The translations under genes and the position numbers were made by a program. From positions 1-64,000 of the forward strand of contig JBGPFE010000016.1 of assembly GCA_041483135.1 (NCBI GenBank): a stretch of 64,000 nt of DNA. Direction: 5' to 3'. The first letter of the stretch is position 1. Each line of letters begins with the position of its first letter. The notes beneath the pieces were generated by a model. That model was not told where the DNA came from. It did no database searches and saw only the letters and a program-made list of their open reading frames with translations. The DNA is from PALSA-1004 sp041483135. GTDB taxonomy: Bacteria > Pseudomonadota > Gammaproteobacteria > Burkholderiales > SG8-41. Positions 8,021 to 16,771 of this stretch are shown piece after piece.

Positions 8021-9553
8021 CTAGAAACTCGTTGGCCAGGTCGACAGCAGGTGCCGGCCGACGCCGTTCGTATGGCGCAGTTGATGCACGTCGAGCATGC
8101 GGACCAGGTAATCGCGCGTCAGCTCGGGGCGGATCACGTCCTGCACCGCATAGATCGACGCGATGTCGTACACCGAGCTGTCCCTCTGCATTTGTTTCAG
8201 CTTGTCGTCAAAACCCGGCTCGCCGGGCTTGAGGCCGAACACGACGGTGACCGCGTAGTTCGGGTCCATGAAGCTCACTTCGGCGGTCGGCCACGCGATG
8301 AACTCGTCGGAATTGCGGCCGCCGCCCATGTTGATATAGGCCTGGCCGTAGCTTTTGCGCACCAGCACTGTGAGCTTGGGCACCGTCACCAATGCGAGCG
8401 CGTTCATGAAGTTCATGATCTTGCCGGGCGCGCGCTTGCGCTCGGCTTCGACGCCGATCGCGAATCCCGGCGTGTCGACGAACATCAGGAGCGGGATATT
8501 GTAGGAGTCGCACAGCACGAGGAAGCTCACGATCTTGTCGCACGCATCGGCATCGAGCGCGCCGCCCTTGTACAGCGGATTGTTGGCTATCAGGCCGACG
8601 GTTTTGCCGCCGAGCCGCGCGAGCGAAGTGACGCCGGCTTTGCCGAAGCGCGCCTTCAATTCGAAATAGCTGTCGCGGTCGACGATCGCCTGCAGGATCT
8701 TGCGCATGTCGTAGACCTGGGTGCGGCTCTCTGGCAGAACCTTGAGAATGTCCTTGCAGCCGTCGCCCGAACCGGCCGGCACCGGCTTTACCGGCGGCGC
8801 CTCGTGGTGGTGGCCCGGCAGGTAGGAAAGAAATGTCTTGATGGCATCGAGCGCCTGCTCGTCGCTGTCGACCACCATGTCGGCGAGGCCGGTGCTGTCG
8901 GCGTGCACGCGCCAGCCGCCGAGCTCCTCGGCATCGACCGGGTCGTTCATCGCGAGCGAGGCGAGCAGCGAGCTCGACACCGCGATGATCGCGCCTTTGC
9001 GCATCACGTTGAAATCGGCGAGGCAGCAGTACCACGTCGACGAGCCGTAGCACGGGCCGAGCGCCGCCGACACCCACGGCGATTCGCGCTGGCGCAGGTA
9101 TTGCTGCGCGTCCTGCGCGAGCAGGCTGCCCATGCCGCGCGCGCCCATGTTGTCGGGCAGCCGCGCGCCCGACGATTCGCCGAGAAACACGAGCGGAATG
9201 CCGCGCGATACCGCGGCGCGTTTCATCTGGCCGATTTTTTTCATGTTGGTCGCGCTCGATGATGCGCCCATCACGGTGAAGTCGTTGGCGACGCACGACG
9301 CGTCGCGGCCATGGATTCGGCCGTAGCCCGTGATCTTGCCGTCACCGGGACTTTTGTCGCGCGCTTCGGGGTAGGCCGAAGTGGCGAACAACCCCGATTC
9401 GATGAATGTGCCTTTGTCGAACAGATACTCGATGCGCTCGCGCGCGTTGAGGACGCCGGAGGCGCGGCGCTTGGCGAGCTTGTCCGGGCCGCCCATCGCG
9501 AGCGCTTTTGCGCGCCGTTGTTCCAGATCTTTCAGTAAATCCTCAAATGCCAT
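8021..9553 (-). CDS. Acyl-CoA carboxylase, carboxyltransferase subunit (copy 2)
   Basis: Second carboxyltransferase subunit, 510 residues. It is clearly related to copy 1 but divergent. Visible blocks are LNARERIEYLFDKGTFIESG (N-terminal half), CVANDFTVMGASSS, LGESSGARLPDNMG, then in the C-terminal half LIANNPLYKGGALDADACDK and FVDTPGFAIGVEAE. It uses a start ATG at 9553 and lies 19 bp downstream of the CaiB-type CoA-transferase gene, so the two are probably co-transcribed. Two non-identical subunits side by side suggest either a heteromeric carboxyltransferase or two enzymes acting on related acyl-CoAs. No biotin-carrying subunit is present here. Confidence 0.9.
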   Translation of the reverse strand: MAFEDLLKDLEQRRAKALAMGGPDKLAKRRASGVLNARERIEYLFDKGTFIESGLFATSAYPEARDKSPGDGKITGYGRIHGRDASCVANDFTVMGASSSATNMKKIGQMKRAAVSRGIPLVFLGESSGARLPDNMGARGMGSLLAQDAQQYLRQRESPWVSAALGPCYGSSTWYCCLADFNVMRKGAIIAVSSSLLASLAMNDPVDAEELGGWRVHADSTGLADMVVDSDEQALDAIKTFLSYLPGHHHEAPPVKPVPAGSGDGCKDILKVLPESRTQVYDMRKILQAIVDRDSYFELKARFGKAGVTSLARLGGKTVGLIANNPLYKGGALDADACDKIVSFLVLCDSYNIPLLMFVDTPGFAIGVEAERKRAPGKIMNFMNALALVTVPKLTVLVRKSYGQAYINMGGGRNSDEFIAWPTAEVSFMDPNYAVTVVFGLKPGEPGFDDKLKQMQRDSSVYDIASIYAVQDVIRPELTRDYLVRMLDVHQLRHTNGVGRHLLSTWPTSF

Positions 9554-9572
9554 GTTCGTGCGTTCCTGAATG

Positions 9573-10841
9573 CTATGAGGCTTCCGAAGCTTCGACGCTG
9601 CGAGCGGCGTCGCCGGATTTATCGCAGGCGATCACGCGTTGCGTTTCCAGCTGGGCGATCTCGGCGGCCGATAATCCGGCCAGTTCCGTCAGCACGCGCC
9701 GCGTGTCCTGGCCGACGCGATGCCCGCTATGGCGGATCGCGCCGGGCGTCGCCGACAGTTTCGGCACCACATTGGTGACCGTCACCGTGCCCAGCTCGTC
9801 ATCGGGCACTTTGGCGAGCATGCCGCGCGCCGCGTAATGCGGGTCTTTGAAAATGTCGGCGACGGTGTAGATGCGCGCCGCCGGCACTTCGGCCGCGTGC
9901 AGTTTCTGCTCGGCTTCGGCGCAAGTGTGCCTGAGCGTCCAGCGCGCGATGATGCCGTCGATCGCATCTTCGTTCTCGGCGCGTGCGAGCGCGGTTTTAA
10001 AGCGCGCATCGCCGGCGAGCGCAGGCTCGCTGATTGCAATTGCAATGCGCTTGAATACCGCATCGCTGGCAGCCGTGATGTGGATGTACTGACTGTCGCC
10101 GGTCGGGTAGAGATTGTTCGGCGCGTTGCCGGGCAGGCGCGAACCGGCGCGCATCGCGACGGTGCCGAGTTTTTCGAATGCAGGCACGTGCGGCTCCATG
10201 AAGCTGAATGCGCCTTCGTAGAGCGCGGCGTCGATCACCTGTCCCTGGCCGGTCTTGTGCCGCGCCTCGAGCGCGAGCATCGCGCCGAATGCCGCATAAA
10301 GCCCGGTAATGTAGTCGGTGGTCGAAGTAGCGATGCGCCCGGGCGGACGGTCGGGGTCGCCGGTGATGTGGCGCAGCCCGCTCACGGCTTCGCAGATCAC
10401 GCCGTAGCCGGGCCGCTCGCGATAGGGGCCGGTCTGGCCGTAGCCGCTGATGCGGATCATGATCAGGCCCGGATTCACGCGGGCGAGATCGTCGTAGCCG
10501 AGGCCCCACGCTTCGAGCGAGCCGGGGCGAAAGTTCTCGATCAGGAAATCGCACTTGGCGGCGATCTTGCGTACGATGTCCTGTCCCTGCGGCTTGCGAA
10601 GATCGACGCTGATCAGAGATTTGTTGCGGAAAATGCTCGCCGCCCACAGCGATTTGTTCCGGTATCGCTTGCCCATCGAGCGCACCGGGTCGCCGTCGGC
10701 GGCTTCGACCTTGATGACTTCGGCGCCGAAATCGGCGAACAGCCGGCCGCAGAACGGTCCGGCCACGGTCGAGCCGAGCTCGAGCACGCGGTAGCCGGCG
10801 AGCGGGCCGCGGTTCGGTGGGGTCGTTTGTTGTGCGGTCAT
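9573..10841 (-). CDS. CaiB/BaiF family (class III) CoA-transferase
   Basis: Transfers CoA between an acyl-CoA donor and a carboxylic acid; 422 residues. The N-terminus has the family signature LAGYRVLELGSTVAGPFCGR, then LFADFGAEVIKVE, and the RNKSLISVDLRKPQGQ stretch. The catalytic Asp lies in the conserved STTDYITGLYA region. I placed the start at ATG 10841 because the family consensus begins there; the frame stays open further upstream but that part is antisense to or overlapping the regulator. The gene follows the GntR regulator by 10 bp and precedes carboxyltransferase copy 2 by 19 bp, giving a compact operon: regulator, CoA-transferase, carboxylase. Confidence 0.9.
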   Translation of the reverse strand: MTAQQTTPPNRGPLAGYRVLELGSTVAGPFCGRLFADFGAEVIKVEAADGDPVRSMGKRYRNKSLWAASIFRNKSLISVDLRKPQGQDIVRKIAAKCDFLIENFRPGSLEAWGLGYDDLARVNPGLIMIRISGYGQTGPYRERPGYGVICEAVSGLRHITGDPDRPPGRIATSTTDYITGLYAAFGAMLALEARHKTGQGQVIDAALYEGAFSFMEPHVPAFEKLGTVAMRAGSRLPGNAPNNLYPTGDSQYIHITAASDAVFKRIAIAISEPALAGDARFKTALARAENEDAIDGIIARWTLRHTCAEAEQKLHAAEVPAARIYTVADIFKDPHYAARGMLAKVPDDELGTVTVTNVVPKLSATPGAIRHSGHRVGQDTRRVLTELAGLSAAEIAQLETQRVIACDKSGDAARSVEASEAS

Positions 10842-10851
10842 CGGGCGCCCG

Positions 10852-11583
10852 TTACAACACGAAATTCTGGAAACGTTCGAGATAGTCGCGCGAGCTGCGA
10901 ATGTTGGCGCGGCGCAGCTTTTCCGCTTCGAGCGCATCGCCTTTCCGCATCGCGGCAAGCACCGCGCGATGCTGCTGCAGGCCCTCGGCGGCGCGGCCGG
11001 GCAGGATGATGATACGGCGCTGGATCTCACGCGTTTTGTCGTTGATGCTGTCGAGCATGTCGGCGAGCACGGCGTTGCCGGCGGCCTCGATCGTGCGGCT
11101 GCGCAGCCGATCGAGGTTGGCGATGTATTTCTCGAACTCGCCGTGTTTGACAATGGTCTCCATCGGCCGGCCGAACAGATGCACGAGGTCCTGCCAGGAT
11201 TGTGGTTTGACTCGCTGCACAGCGAGCCGCGCGCACATGCCTTCGAGCATTTCGCGCACGTCGTAAATCTCGAATACCTGCGACAGGTCGAGTTGTGCGA
11301 CGACGGCGCCGCGGTTGGGAATGCGCCGGATCAGCCCGCGGCTTTCGAGCATGCCGAAAGCGTCACGCACCTTTGCGCGCGATACGCCGAATTCCCGCGT
11401 CAGATCGCTTTCCAGCAGTTTTGCGCCGGGGGCAAGCCTGTGATGCGCGATGCGCTCGCGCAGGGCGTGCACGAGCGCGGCGGCGCCGGATGCGCGGGCA
11501 GGGGCGGGGCGGCTTCTGACCATCGCCGCATCGTAGAAGTCGGCGACGAAAGTGTCAACAATATTGTTGACATTAGTCGGCAT
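10852..11583 (-). CDS. GntR-family regulator, FCD subfamily
   Basis: Transcription factor with an N-terminal winged HTH (ALRERIAHHRLAPGAKLLES, then LTREFGVSRAKVRDAFGMLE) and a C-terminal helical FCD ligand domain (from about residue 110; YDVREMLEGMCARLA). FCD regulators usually sense carboxylic acids with a metal ion. The longest start is ATG 11583, preceded by GGAAA. An internal ATG at 11523 would give a 223-residue protein, also a normal length, and would leave the 20-bp palindrome at 11553-11572 outside the coding region. The gene is divergent from the 2-hydroxyacid dehydrogenase gene and runs into the CoA-transferase gene. Autoregulation and control of both directions is the likely role. 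Confidence 0.87.
   Translation of the reverse strand: MPTNVNNIVDTFVADFYDAAMVRSRPAPARASGAAALVHALRERIAHHRLAPGAKLLESDLTREFGVSRAKVRDAFGMLESRGLIRRIPNRGAVVAQLDLSQVFEIYDVREMLEGMCARLAVQRVKPQSWQDLVHLFGRPMETIVKHGEFEKYIANLDRLRSRTIEAAGNAVLADMLDSINDKTREIQRRIIILPGRAAEGLQQHRAVLAAMRKGDALEAEKLRRANIRSSRDYLERFQNFVL
11553..11572. promoter_or_regulatory. Perfect 20-bp palindromic operator
   Basis: TGTCAACAATATTGTTGACA is a perfect palindrome of 20 bp at the divergent junction of the GntR/FCD regulator and the dehydrogenase gene. FCD-type GntR proteins bind short palindromes with a few-bp centre next to their own gene, so this is the best candidate operator. It overlaps codons 4-10 if the regulator starts at 11583, and is fully upstream if it starts at 11523. 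Confidence 0.75.
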
Positions 11584-11634
11584 CGGCGTTTTCCGCGATA
11601 ATGACGGTTCGATGGCGGACGACGGCAAGCAGGG

Positions 11635-12687
11635 ATGACCCATACGCGATTTCGTGTCGGCTTCATGGGCCGGCCCATGCACCAGTTTTTCTCGGACACG
11701 GCGGCGAAGCACCCGGCGCTCGAGGTTGTCACCATGGGACTCGAGCGGCCGGAGCCGGAGATCGCCGCGATGCTTGCCGGCTGCCAAGGTTACTACGTGC
11801 GTGCTTCGCGCGACGAATTGCCGCGGCCCTGGCATGTAACGCCTGATTTTCTGGGCCGCTTCCCGCATCTCCTGATGGCGGCAAGCTACGGCGCGGGTTA
11901 CGATACCATCGACGTCGACGCCTGCACCGCCGGCGGCGTGATCGTGGTGAACCAGGCTGGAGGCAACGCCGAAGGCGTGGCCGAGCACACGATCGGCATG
12001 ATGCTCGCGCTGCTCAAGCGCATTCCCGAAGCGCATGCGCTGCTGCGTGCCGGAACGCTCGGGCATCGCGAGATGTTGATGGGCCGGGAGCTCATCGGCC
12101 GGACCGTCGGCATTGTCGGCCTCGGCCATGTCGGCACCCGCACCGCCCAGCTCGCCAATGCGTTCGGCTGCCGGGTACTGGCAGTTGACCCCTACCTGGA
12201 TGCCGCGACCTGTGCCGCGCGGGGCGCGCAAAAGACCGATCTCGCGCGGCTGCTCGCCGAATCGGACATCGTCAGCGTGCATTGCCCGCTCACGCACGAG
12301 ACGCGCGGCATGTTCGGCGCGGCGCAGTATGCCGCCATGCGCAAGGGCGCGCTCTTCATCTCGACCGCCCGCGGCAGCATCCATGACGAAGCGGCGCTGC
12401 ATGCGGCGCTCGTCTCGGGGCATCTCGCGGGCGCGGGACTCGACGTCTGGGAGAAGGAACCGCCGGCGCCTGGGCATCCGCTACTGTCGCATCCGGCGGT
12501 GCTGGCGAGTCCACATACCGCAGGAGTCACCCATGAGAGCCGCGAGCGGGTGGCCACCATGGCAGCCGAAGCTTTCGCACTCGCAGCTGCGGGCAAGGTG
12601 CCGCCGCGCCTGTTGAATCCAGCCGCGCTCGAACGCTACGCCGCACGCTGGAGCGAGACGTTCCAACGCGCCTGGCCTGGGGGCTGA
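11635..12687 (+). CDS. D-isomer-specific 2-hydroxyacid dehydrogenase
   Basis: NAD(P)-dependent oxidoreductase interconverting 2-oxo and D-2-hydroxy acids; 350 residues. The nucleotide-binding motif reads GIVGLGHVGTRTA (about residues 160-172). Substrate and catalytic regions include MAASYGAGYDTIDVDAC, STARGSIHDEAAL with the catalytic Arg, and the C-terminal HTAGVTHES with the catalytic His. An acidic residue near the end of beta-2 (VDPY) suggests NAD preference. The gene is divergent from the FCD regulator and probably controlled through the shared palindrome. It is convergent with the isocitrate-lyase-family gene, 3 bp apart. The physiological 2-oxo acid is unknown. Confidence 0.88.
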   Translation: MTHTRFRVGFMGRPMHQFFSDTAAKHPALEVVTMGLERPEPEIAAMLAGCQGYYVRASRDELPRPWHVTPDFLGRFPHLLMAASYGAGYDTIDVDACTAGGVIVVNQAGGNAEGVAEHTIGMMLALLKRIPEAHALLRAGTLGHREMLMGRELIGRTVGIVGLGHVGTRTAQLANAFGCRVLAVDPYLDAATCAARGAQKTDLARLLAESDIVSVHCPLTHETRGMFGAAQYAAMRKGALFISTARGSIHDEAALHAALVSGHLAGAGLDVWEKEPPAPGHPLLSHPAVLASPHTAGVTHESRERVATMAAEAFALAAAGKVPPRLLNPAALERYAARWSETFQRAWPGG

Positions 12688-12690
12688 GCT

Positions 12691-13599
12691 TCAGCGCGCG
12701 CGTTTCCTGCGGCGCTTTTTTTCCACGGTCGCGCGCTCGATCACGTAATAGTCTTCGAGGCCGATCAGGTCTTCGACGCCTTTGCGGGCCGCGACGCATT
12801 CGGCGTTCGTCATGCTCCTGTAGTCACCGGTTTTCTTCAGTTCTTTCATTGCGCGCGTCATATAGTGGTAATGCACGCAGATCGCGAGGGTCGCGTCGAT
12901 GCAGCCCGCGTAACCCATGTCTTCGAGCTGCTTGAAGCTGTAAAGCGGACGCCCGTCGCGGGTGCCGCGGCTTTGCACGTAAATCATCGGGATTTTGCAG
13001 ACCTTCGGTGTCTTTATTGCTTCCGCGGGCGTGCGCGGAAAAATCAGTCCCATATCGGCGCCAGCTTGGGCGGCGGCGTTGACGCGCTTGACCGCTTCCT
13101 GAAATCCCTGCTCGCGGCACGCATCCGAGCGCGCGATGATCACGAAGTCCGGGTCGATGCTGTCGCGCTGCTCGCACGCGAGGCGGATCTTGTCGACGTA
13201 TTCATCAATCGGAATGTTGTGCGCGATATAGGTGTGATAGTGCGCGCGCTTGGGGAACAGCTGGTCCTCGATGTGCACGCCGGCGATGCCGTGACGGATG
13301 CATTCGCGCACGGTGCGCATCGTGTGCAGCGGCTCGCCCCAGCCCGCGCCCGCGTCCATCACGACCGGAATCTGCACGGCGTTTGCGATATTGGACGCGA
13401 CTGCAATCTGCTCGGTCATGGTGAGCAGCGGCTCCGAAATCGCCGACATGCCGCCGGTCACGAAGCCGCCGTTGTATATCGATTTGAAGCCGGCCGCTTC
13501 AACGATCCGCGCGGTGAGCGGATCGAATACCGCGGGCAGTTCAAGGAATTCGCCGCGCTTGACGAGCGCGCGCAGCCGTGCAGTGGGTCTTGTTTTCAT
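12691..13599 (-). CDS. Isocitrate lyase/PEP mutase superfamily protein
   Basis: TIM-barrel C-C or P-C bond enzyme of the ICL/PEPM superfamily, 302 residues. The opening FLELPAVFDPLTARIVEAAG and SIYNGGF are the usual substrate-binding start. VVMDAGAGWGEPLHTMRTV carries the Mg-binding Asp. GVHIEDQLFPKRAHYH occupies the place of the catalytic loop, where isocitrate and methylisocitrate lyases have K(K/R)CGH. Here the Cys is absent, which argues against a true isocitrate lyase and for an oxaloacetate-decarboxylase-, carboxyvinyl-phosphonate mutase- or 2,3-dimethylmalate-lyase-like activity. The C-terminus is very basic (KKRRRKRAR). It is probably co-transcribed with the upstream TctC gene 15 bp away. 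Confidence 0.83.
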   Translation of the reverse strand: MKTRPTARLRALVKRGEFLELPAVFDPLTARIVEAAGFKSIYNGGFVTGGMSAISEPLLTMTEQIAVASNIANAVQIPVVMDAGAGWGEPLHTMRTVRECIRHGIAGVHIEDQLFPKRAHYHTYIAHNIPIDEYVDKIRLACEQRDSIDPDFVIIARSDACREQGFQEAVKRVNAAAQAGADMGLIFPRTPAEAIKTPKVCKIPMIYVQSRGTRDGRPLYSFKQLEDMGYAGCIDATLAICVHYHYMTRAMKELKKTGDYRSMTNAECVAARKGVEDLIGLEDYYVIERATVEKKRRRKRAR

Positions 13600-13614
13600 G
13601 TCAGGGGCGCGGGG

Positions 13615-14595
13615 TCAGTCGATTTTCGCGCCGGAGACCTGCACGACTTTCGCCCACTTCCTGATTTCGGCGTCGCGGTATTTGGCGAAATCCTGCGGAG
13701 TGCCACCCATCGGCTCGACGCCGACATCGGTAATGCGCTTGCGGAATCCCGGATCGGCGAGCAGCTTGTTGATTTCCTGATTGAGCTTCATGACGATGGC
13801 TTTCGGCGTGCCATGCGGCGCGAGCAAACCGAACCACGCCGACGATTCAAGCCCCGGCATGCCGGCCTCCGCGGTGGTCGGCACGTTGGGCAGCGTCGAC
13901 GAGCGTTTCGGCGCGAGTACCGCGATCGCGTGCACGCGGCCGGTGTTGACGTGCTGCCAGATGCCGGTCATCAATTGGAACATGAGCTGGGTGTTGCCGC
14001 CGAGCAGATCCTGCGTCGCCTGCGCCGGCGAGTTGTAGGGCACGTGCGTCATCTGCGTGCCGGTCATCGATTTATAGAGTTCCCCAGCGAGATGCATCGA
14101 GCTGCCATTGCCGGTCGAGCCGAAGTTGAGCTTATTAGGATTTGCTTTTACAAATTCGGTGAATTCCTTGAGCGTCTTGACCGGCACCGCCGGATTCACG
14201 ACGAGGATGTTCGGCACGTTGCCGTACAGGATGATCGGCTCGAAGTCCTTGACCGGATCGAACGGCAGCTTCTTGTACAGGCTGATGTTGGCGACGAGCG
14301 CTCCGGAAGAAGCCATTATCAGCGTGTAACCGTCGGGCTCGGCCTTGGCGGTGGCCGTCATGCCGATATTGCCATTGGCGCCCGGCCGGTTGTCGATCAC
14401 GATATTTTGTCCGAGCTCCTTGCCAAGGGCTTCGCCGAGGATGCGCGTGATCGGGTCGATGGTGCCGCCGGGTGCGAACGGAATGATCAGCCGCACTGGT
14501 TTGTTCGGATAGTCTTTGGCCTGTGGATCGGCGGCGAGTGCAAAAGACGCCGCGAATAGCAGCGAGATGACGACTACAAACAGTCTGCTGAGCAT
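13615..14595 (-). CDS. Bug/TctC-family tripartite tricarboxylate-type binding protein (1)
   Basis: Periplasmic solute-binding protein of the Bug family, 326 residues. Signal peptide 1-21, then the family opening DYPNKPVRLIIPFAPGGTID, the DNRPGANGNIG motif, EPDGYTL, and LNFGSTGNGSSMHLAGEL. Such proteins bind carboxylates and can hand them to a TctAB permease, but no TctA or TctB gene is in the window, so it is an orphan. It lies directly upstream of the ICL/PEPM-family enzyme on the same strand, suggesting it captures that enzyme's substrate or a precursor. The ligand is unknown. Confidence 0.9.
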   Translation of the reverse strand: MLSRLFVVVISLLFAASFALAADPQAKDYPNKPVRLIIPFAPGGTIDPITRILGEALGKELGQNIVIDNRPGANGNIGMTATAKAEPDGYTLIMASSGALVANISLYKKLPFDPVKDFEPIILYGNVPNILVVNPAVPVKTLKEFTEFVKANPNKLNFGSTGNGSSMHLAGELYKSMTGTQMTHVPYNSPAQATQDLLGGNTQLMFQLMTGIWQHVNTGRVHAIAVLAPKRSSTLPNVPTTAEAGMPGLESSAWFGLLAPHGTPKAIVMKLNQEINKLLADPGFRKRITDVGVEPMGGTPQDFAKYRDAEIRKWAKVVQVSGAKID

Positions 14596-14725
14596 GGTTT
14601 TCCCCGGTTATTGGAGCATGGAGATTGATTGTGCCTGAGCCTCGCAAACGGGGTCAACAGCTTGACTTGAGGGGTGCGGGCAAGCAACATACCGCCGCAA
14701 CTTTTCCTGCCACGAAAGCCATTCC

Positions 14726-15676
14726 ATGAACAAACGAGAGCGTTTTGTCGCGGCCGTCAACGGCGGCGACGTCGATCGTCCGCCCTGCACCGTGTGGGTC
14801 CACTTTGCGTCCGACTATCTTCCCGGCGAGGAGGCCGCGCGCCGCCATGCTGCGTTCGTTCGTCATTACGACTGGGACCTCTGCAAGGTAATGCACGACT
14901 ACCGCTATCCGCTGCCGCCGGGGTTGGAGACGCTCGAGTCGCCCAAGGACATGCTGCGCTTCGAGAAGATGCCGGTGACGTCGCAGTGCTACGTCGAGCA
15001 GCTCAAGGTGATCCGCGCGCTGCGCGCGGACTTCGGCCCTGAGATGCCGATCGTCGACACTTTCTTCGATCCGTTCCAGCAGGTGCTGCGCAAAGTCGGC
15101 TTCAGCAAGTCGCGACTGATTTACGGCAACCAGCGCGAAGCGCTGCACATGCTCGATGCGGTCACCGAAACCGTGTGCGGCTACATGCACGAGCTCAAGA
15201 AAGCGGGCTGCGACGGCGTGCTGTATTCGATCAACGGCGCGATTGCGCCACCCGGTGACCGCGGCATCGACGACGCAACATTCAAGACCTTCCTGCGGCC
15301 GTTCGATGTGCGAGTGCTGGAAGCGATGCAGGGGATGGTGCGCATCCTGCACGTCCACGGCACGCACGTCGATATGAAACGCGTGCTCGATTATCCGTGC
15401 GAAGTGTTCAGCGTCTCCGACCGCCTCCAAGGCAATCCATCGCTTGCCGAGCTGCGCAAGCTGACCGGCAAATGCCTGATGGGCGGCATCAACGAGCAGA
15501 AGGTGCACGAGCGCTCGCTGCCCGAGCTGCGCGAGGAAATGCGGGATGCGTTGAAGCAGGCCGGCAGGCGCAAGTTCATCATTTCGCCCGGCTGCACCAG
15601 CGCGCCGCAAACGCCGCAGCATATCTGGCAATGCGTGCGCGAAACCAGCCGCGCGTTTGCTTCCGCCAAACCATAA
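14726..15676 (+). CDS. Uroporphyrinogen decarboxylase-fold (UroD-like) protein
   Basis: Member of the UroD/MtaA/CmuA-type TIM-barrel superfamily, 316 residues, beginning MNKRERFVAAVNGGDVDRPP, which is the family's typical N-terminus. Later blocks are VSDRLQGNPSLAELRKLTG, CLMGGINEQ and KFIISPGCTSAPQTP. The true uroporphyrinogen decarboxylase HemE is about 350 residues with a distinct FxGxPxT motif, not seen here. This is more like the catabolic methyltransferase or decarboxylase relatives. The gene is divergent from TctC (1) and precedes aspartate dehydrogenase on the same strand by 66 bp. The substrate is not predictable. Confidence 0.8.
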   Translation: MNKRERFVAAVNGGDVDRPPCTVWVHFASDYLPGEEAARRHAAFVRHYDWDLCKVMHDYRYPLPPGLETLESPKDMLRFEKMPVTSQCYVEQLKVIRALRADFGPEMPIVDTFFDPFQQVLRKVGFSKSRLIYGNQREALHMLDAVTETVCGYMHELKKAGCDGVLYSINGAIAPPGDRGIDDATFKTFLRPFDVRVLEAMQGMVRILHVHGTHVDMKRVLDYPCEVFSVSDRLQGNPSLAELRKLTGKCLMGGINEQKVHERSLPELREEMRDALKQAGRRKFIISPGCTSAPQTPQHIWQCVRETSRAFASAKP

Positions 15677-15742
15677 GCTCGGGCCCCGGAAAGGCGCTCC
15701 TGTTATGGCACAATAGCCGTCAGGAAAGATAACGGACGGCTC

Positions 15743-16558
15743 ATGCGCATAGCAATCATCGGCGGCGGGACCATCGCCCGCCTGTTCCTCGAGCACATCA
15801 AGCGCGGCGACCTCGGTGATGCCACGGTCGTCGCGATCGCCGGCCGCAGCGACAAATCCCGGGGCAGACCTCTCGCGCAAGAGTTCGGTGTCGCCTTTGT
15901 CACCTCGCTCGCGGAGCTGCTCGAACACCGGCCCGATGTCGTCGTCGAAGCGGCAGCGCACGAAGCGGTGCGCGAATATTGCGCGCCACTGCTGGATAAA
16001 GGCATCGCGGTGATCGTGCTGTCGGGCGGTGCGCTGTGCGACGACGCGCTGCGTGCAAAGTTGGAAGCAAGCGCGAACCAAAGTGGCGCGCTGCTGTACG
16101 TGCCGTCAGGCGGCATTGGCGGGCTCGATGCGCTTAAAGCGGCGTGCATTGCCGGCGTCGACGCGGTCGAGATCACCGTGACCAAGCCGCCCGCCGCCTG
16201 GAAGGGTATCCCGTACGTCGAAAAAATGAAGGTCGATCTCGCCGGCCTGCGCGGGCCGGTGACGCTGTTCGAAGGCTCGGCGCGCGAGGGCGTGCCGCAC
16301 TTTCCGGCCAACGTCAACATCGCGGCGGTATTGAGCATGGCCGGTATCGGCTTCGACCGCACGCGGCTCAAGGTGGTCGCCGACCCGGCGCTCAGGCACA
16401 ACACGCATTGCATTTCGATCAAAGGCAAGACCGGCAACATCAGCATCAAGCTCGAAAACGTGCCGGCGCCGGACAACCCGAAAACCGCGTGGCTCGCGTG
16501 CTATAGCGCGCTGGCGGCATTGAAGCTGATCAAATCGCCGGTCAGATACGGCACCTGA
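15743..16558 (+). CDS. L-aspartate dehydrogenase family protein
   Basis: NAD(P)-dependent dehydrogenase of 271 residues that oxidatively deaminates L-aspartate to iminoaspartate/oxaloacetate, or acts on a related amino acid. The Rossmann motif is IAIIGGGTIARLF (residues 3-15). VVVEAAAHEAVREY and YVPSGGIGGLDALKAA match the AspDH family. The catalytic His lies in RHNTHCISI near residue 230. The C-terminal LIKSPVRYGT is typical, and a near copy of it occurs in the pseudogene at 17.76 kb. The gene follows the UroD-like gene and precedes a repeat-rich spacer. Role could be NAD biosynthesis or amino-acid catabolism; the catabolic neighbours favour the latter. Confidence 0.87.
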   Translation: MRIAIIGGGTIARLFLEHIKRGDLGDATVVAIAGRSDKSRGRPLAQEFGVAFVTSLAELLEHRPDVVVEAAAHEAVREYCAPLLDKGIAVIVLSGGALCDDALRAKLEASANQSGALLYVPSGGIGGLDALKAACIAGVDAVEITVTKPPAAWKGIPYVEKMKVDLAGLRGPVTLFEGSAREGVPHFPANVNIAAVLSMAGIGFDRTRLKVVADPALRHNTHCISIKGKTGNISIKLENVPAPDNPKTAWLACYSALAALKLIKSPVRYGT

Positions 16559-16567
16559 AAAGCATTT

Positions 16568-16720
16568 GTAACCGCCGATGAACGCCGATGAACGCGGATG
16601 AACGCGGATAGGAACCCGTGAAGGAGTGAAGGAGTGAAGGAGTGAAGGATTCCCTCCCCCTTCGGCAAGGGGGAGGGCCAGGGAGAGGGTATTCACTCAT
16701 TCACTTGTTCACTCATTCAC
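16568..16720. repeat. Cluster of short tandem repeats and a GC-rich hairpin
   Basis: The spacer after aspartate dehydrogenase holds three kinds of repeat in order. First are four 9-11 bp GATGAACGC(C/G) units (about 16575-16612). Then come four 8-bp AGTGAAGG units (about 16619-16650). Next is a hairpin CCCTCCCCCTT (16652-16662) paired with AAGGGGGAGGG (16667-16677), followed by CATTCACTCATTCACTT-type octamers. The same GATGAAYGC and GTGAATGA units recur at 35.04 kb. No gene is visible. Confidence 0.75.
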
Positions 16721-16771
16721 CCGATGATCGGCGACTATCTATGGCTAATTGCTGTCTTCGAAAGTTGTGAG

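Noticed and set aside
12691..13599. True isocitrate or methylisocitrate lyase
   Set aside because: The catalytic K(K/R)CGH loop is replaced by KRAHYH, so only the superfamily is assigned.
12865..14559. 564-codon plus-strand frame
   Set aside because: It spans the antisense of two well-supported genes (ICL/PEPM family and TctC) and shows no domain.
14726..15676. HemE uroporphyrinogen decarboxylase
   Set aside because: Length and motifs fit the broader UroD-like catabolic group better; HemE-specific segments are not visible.
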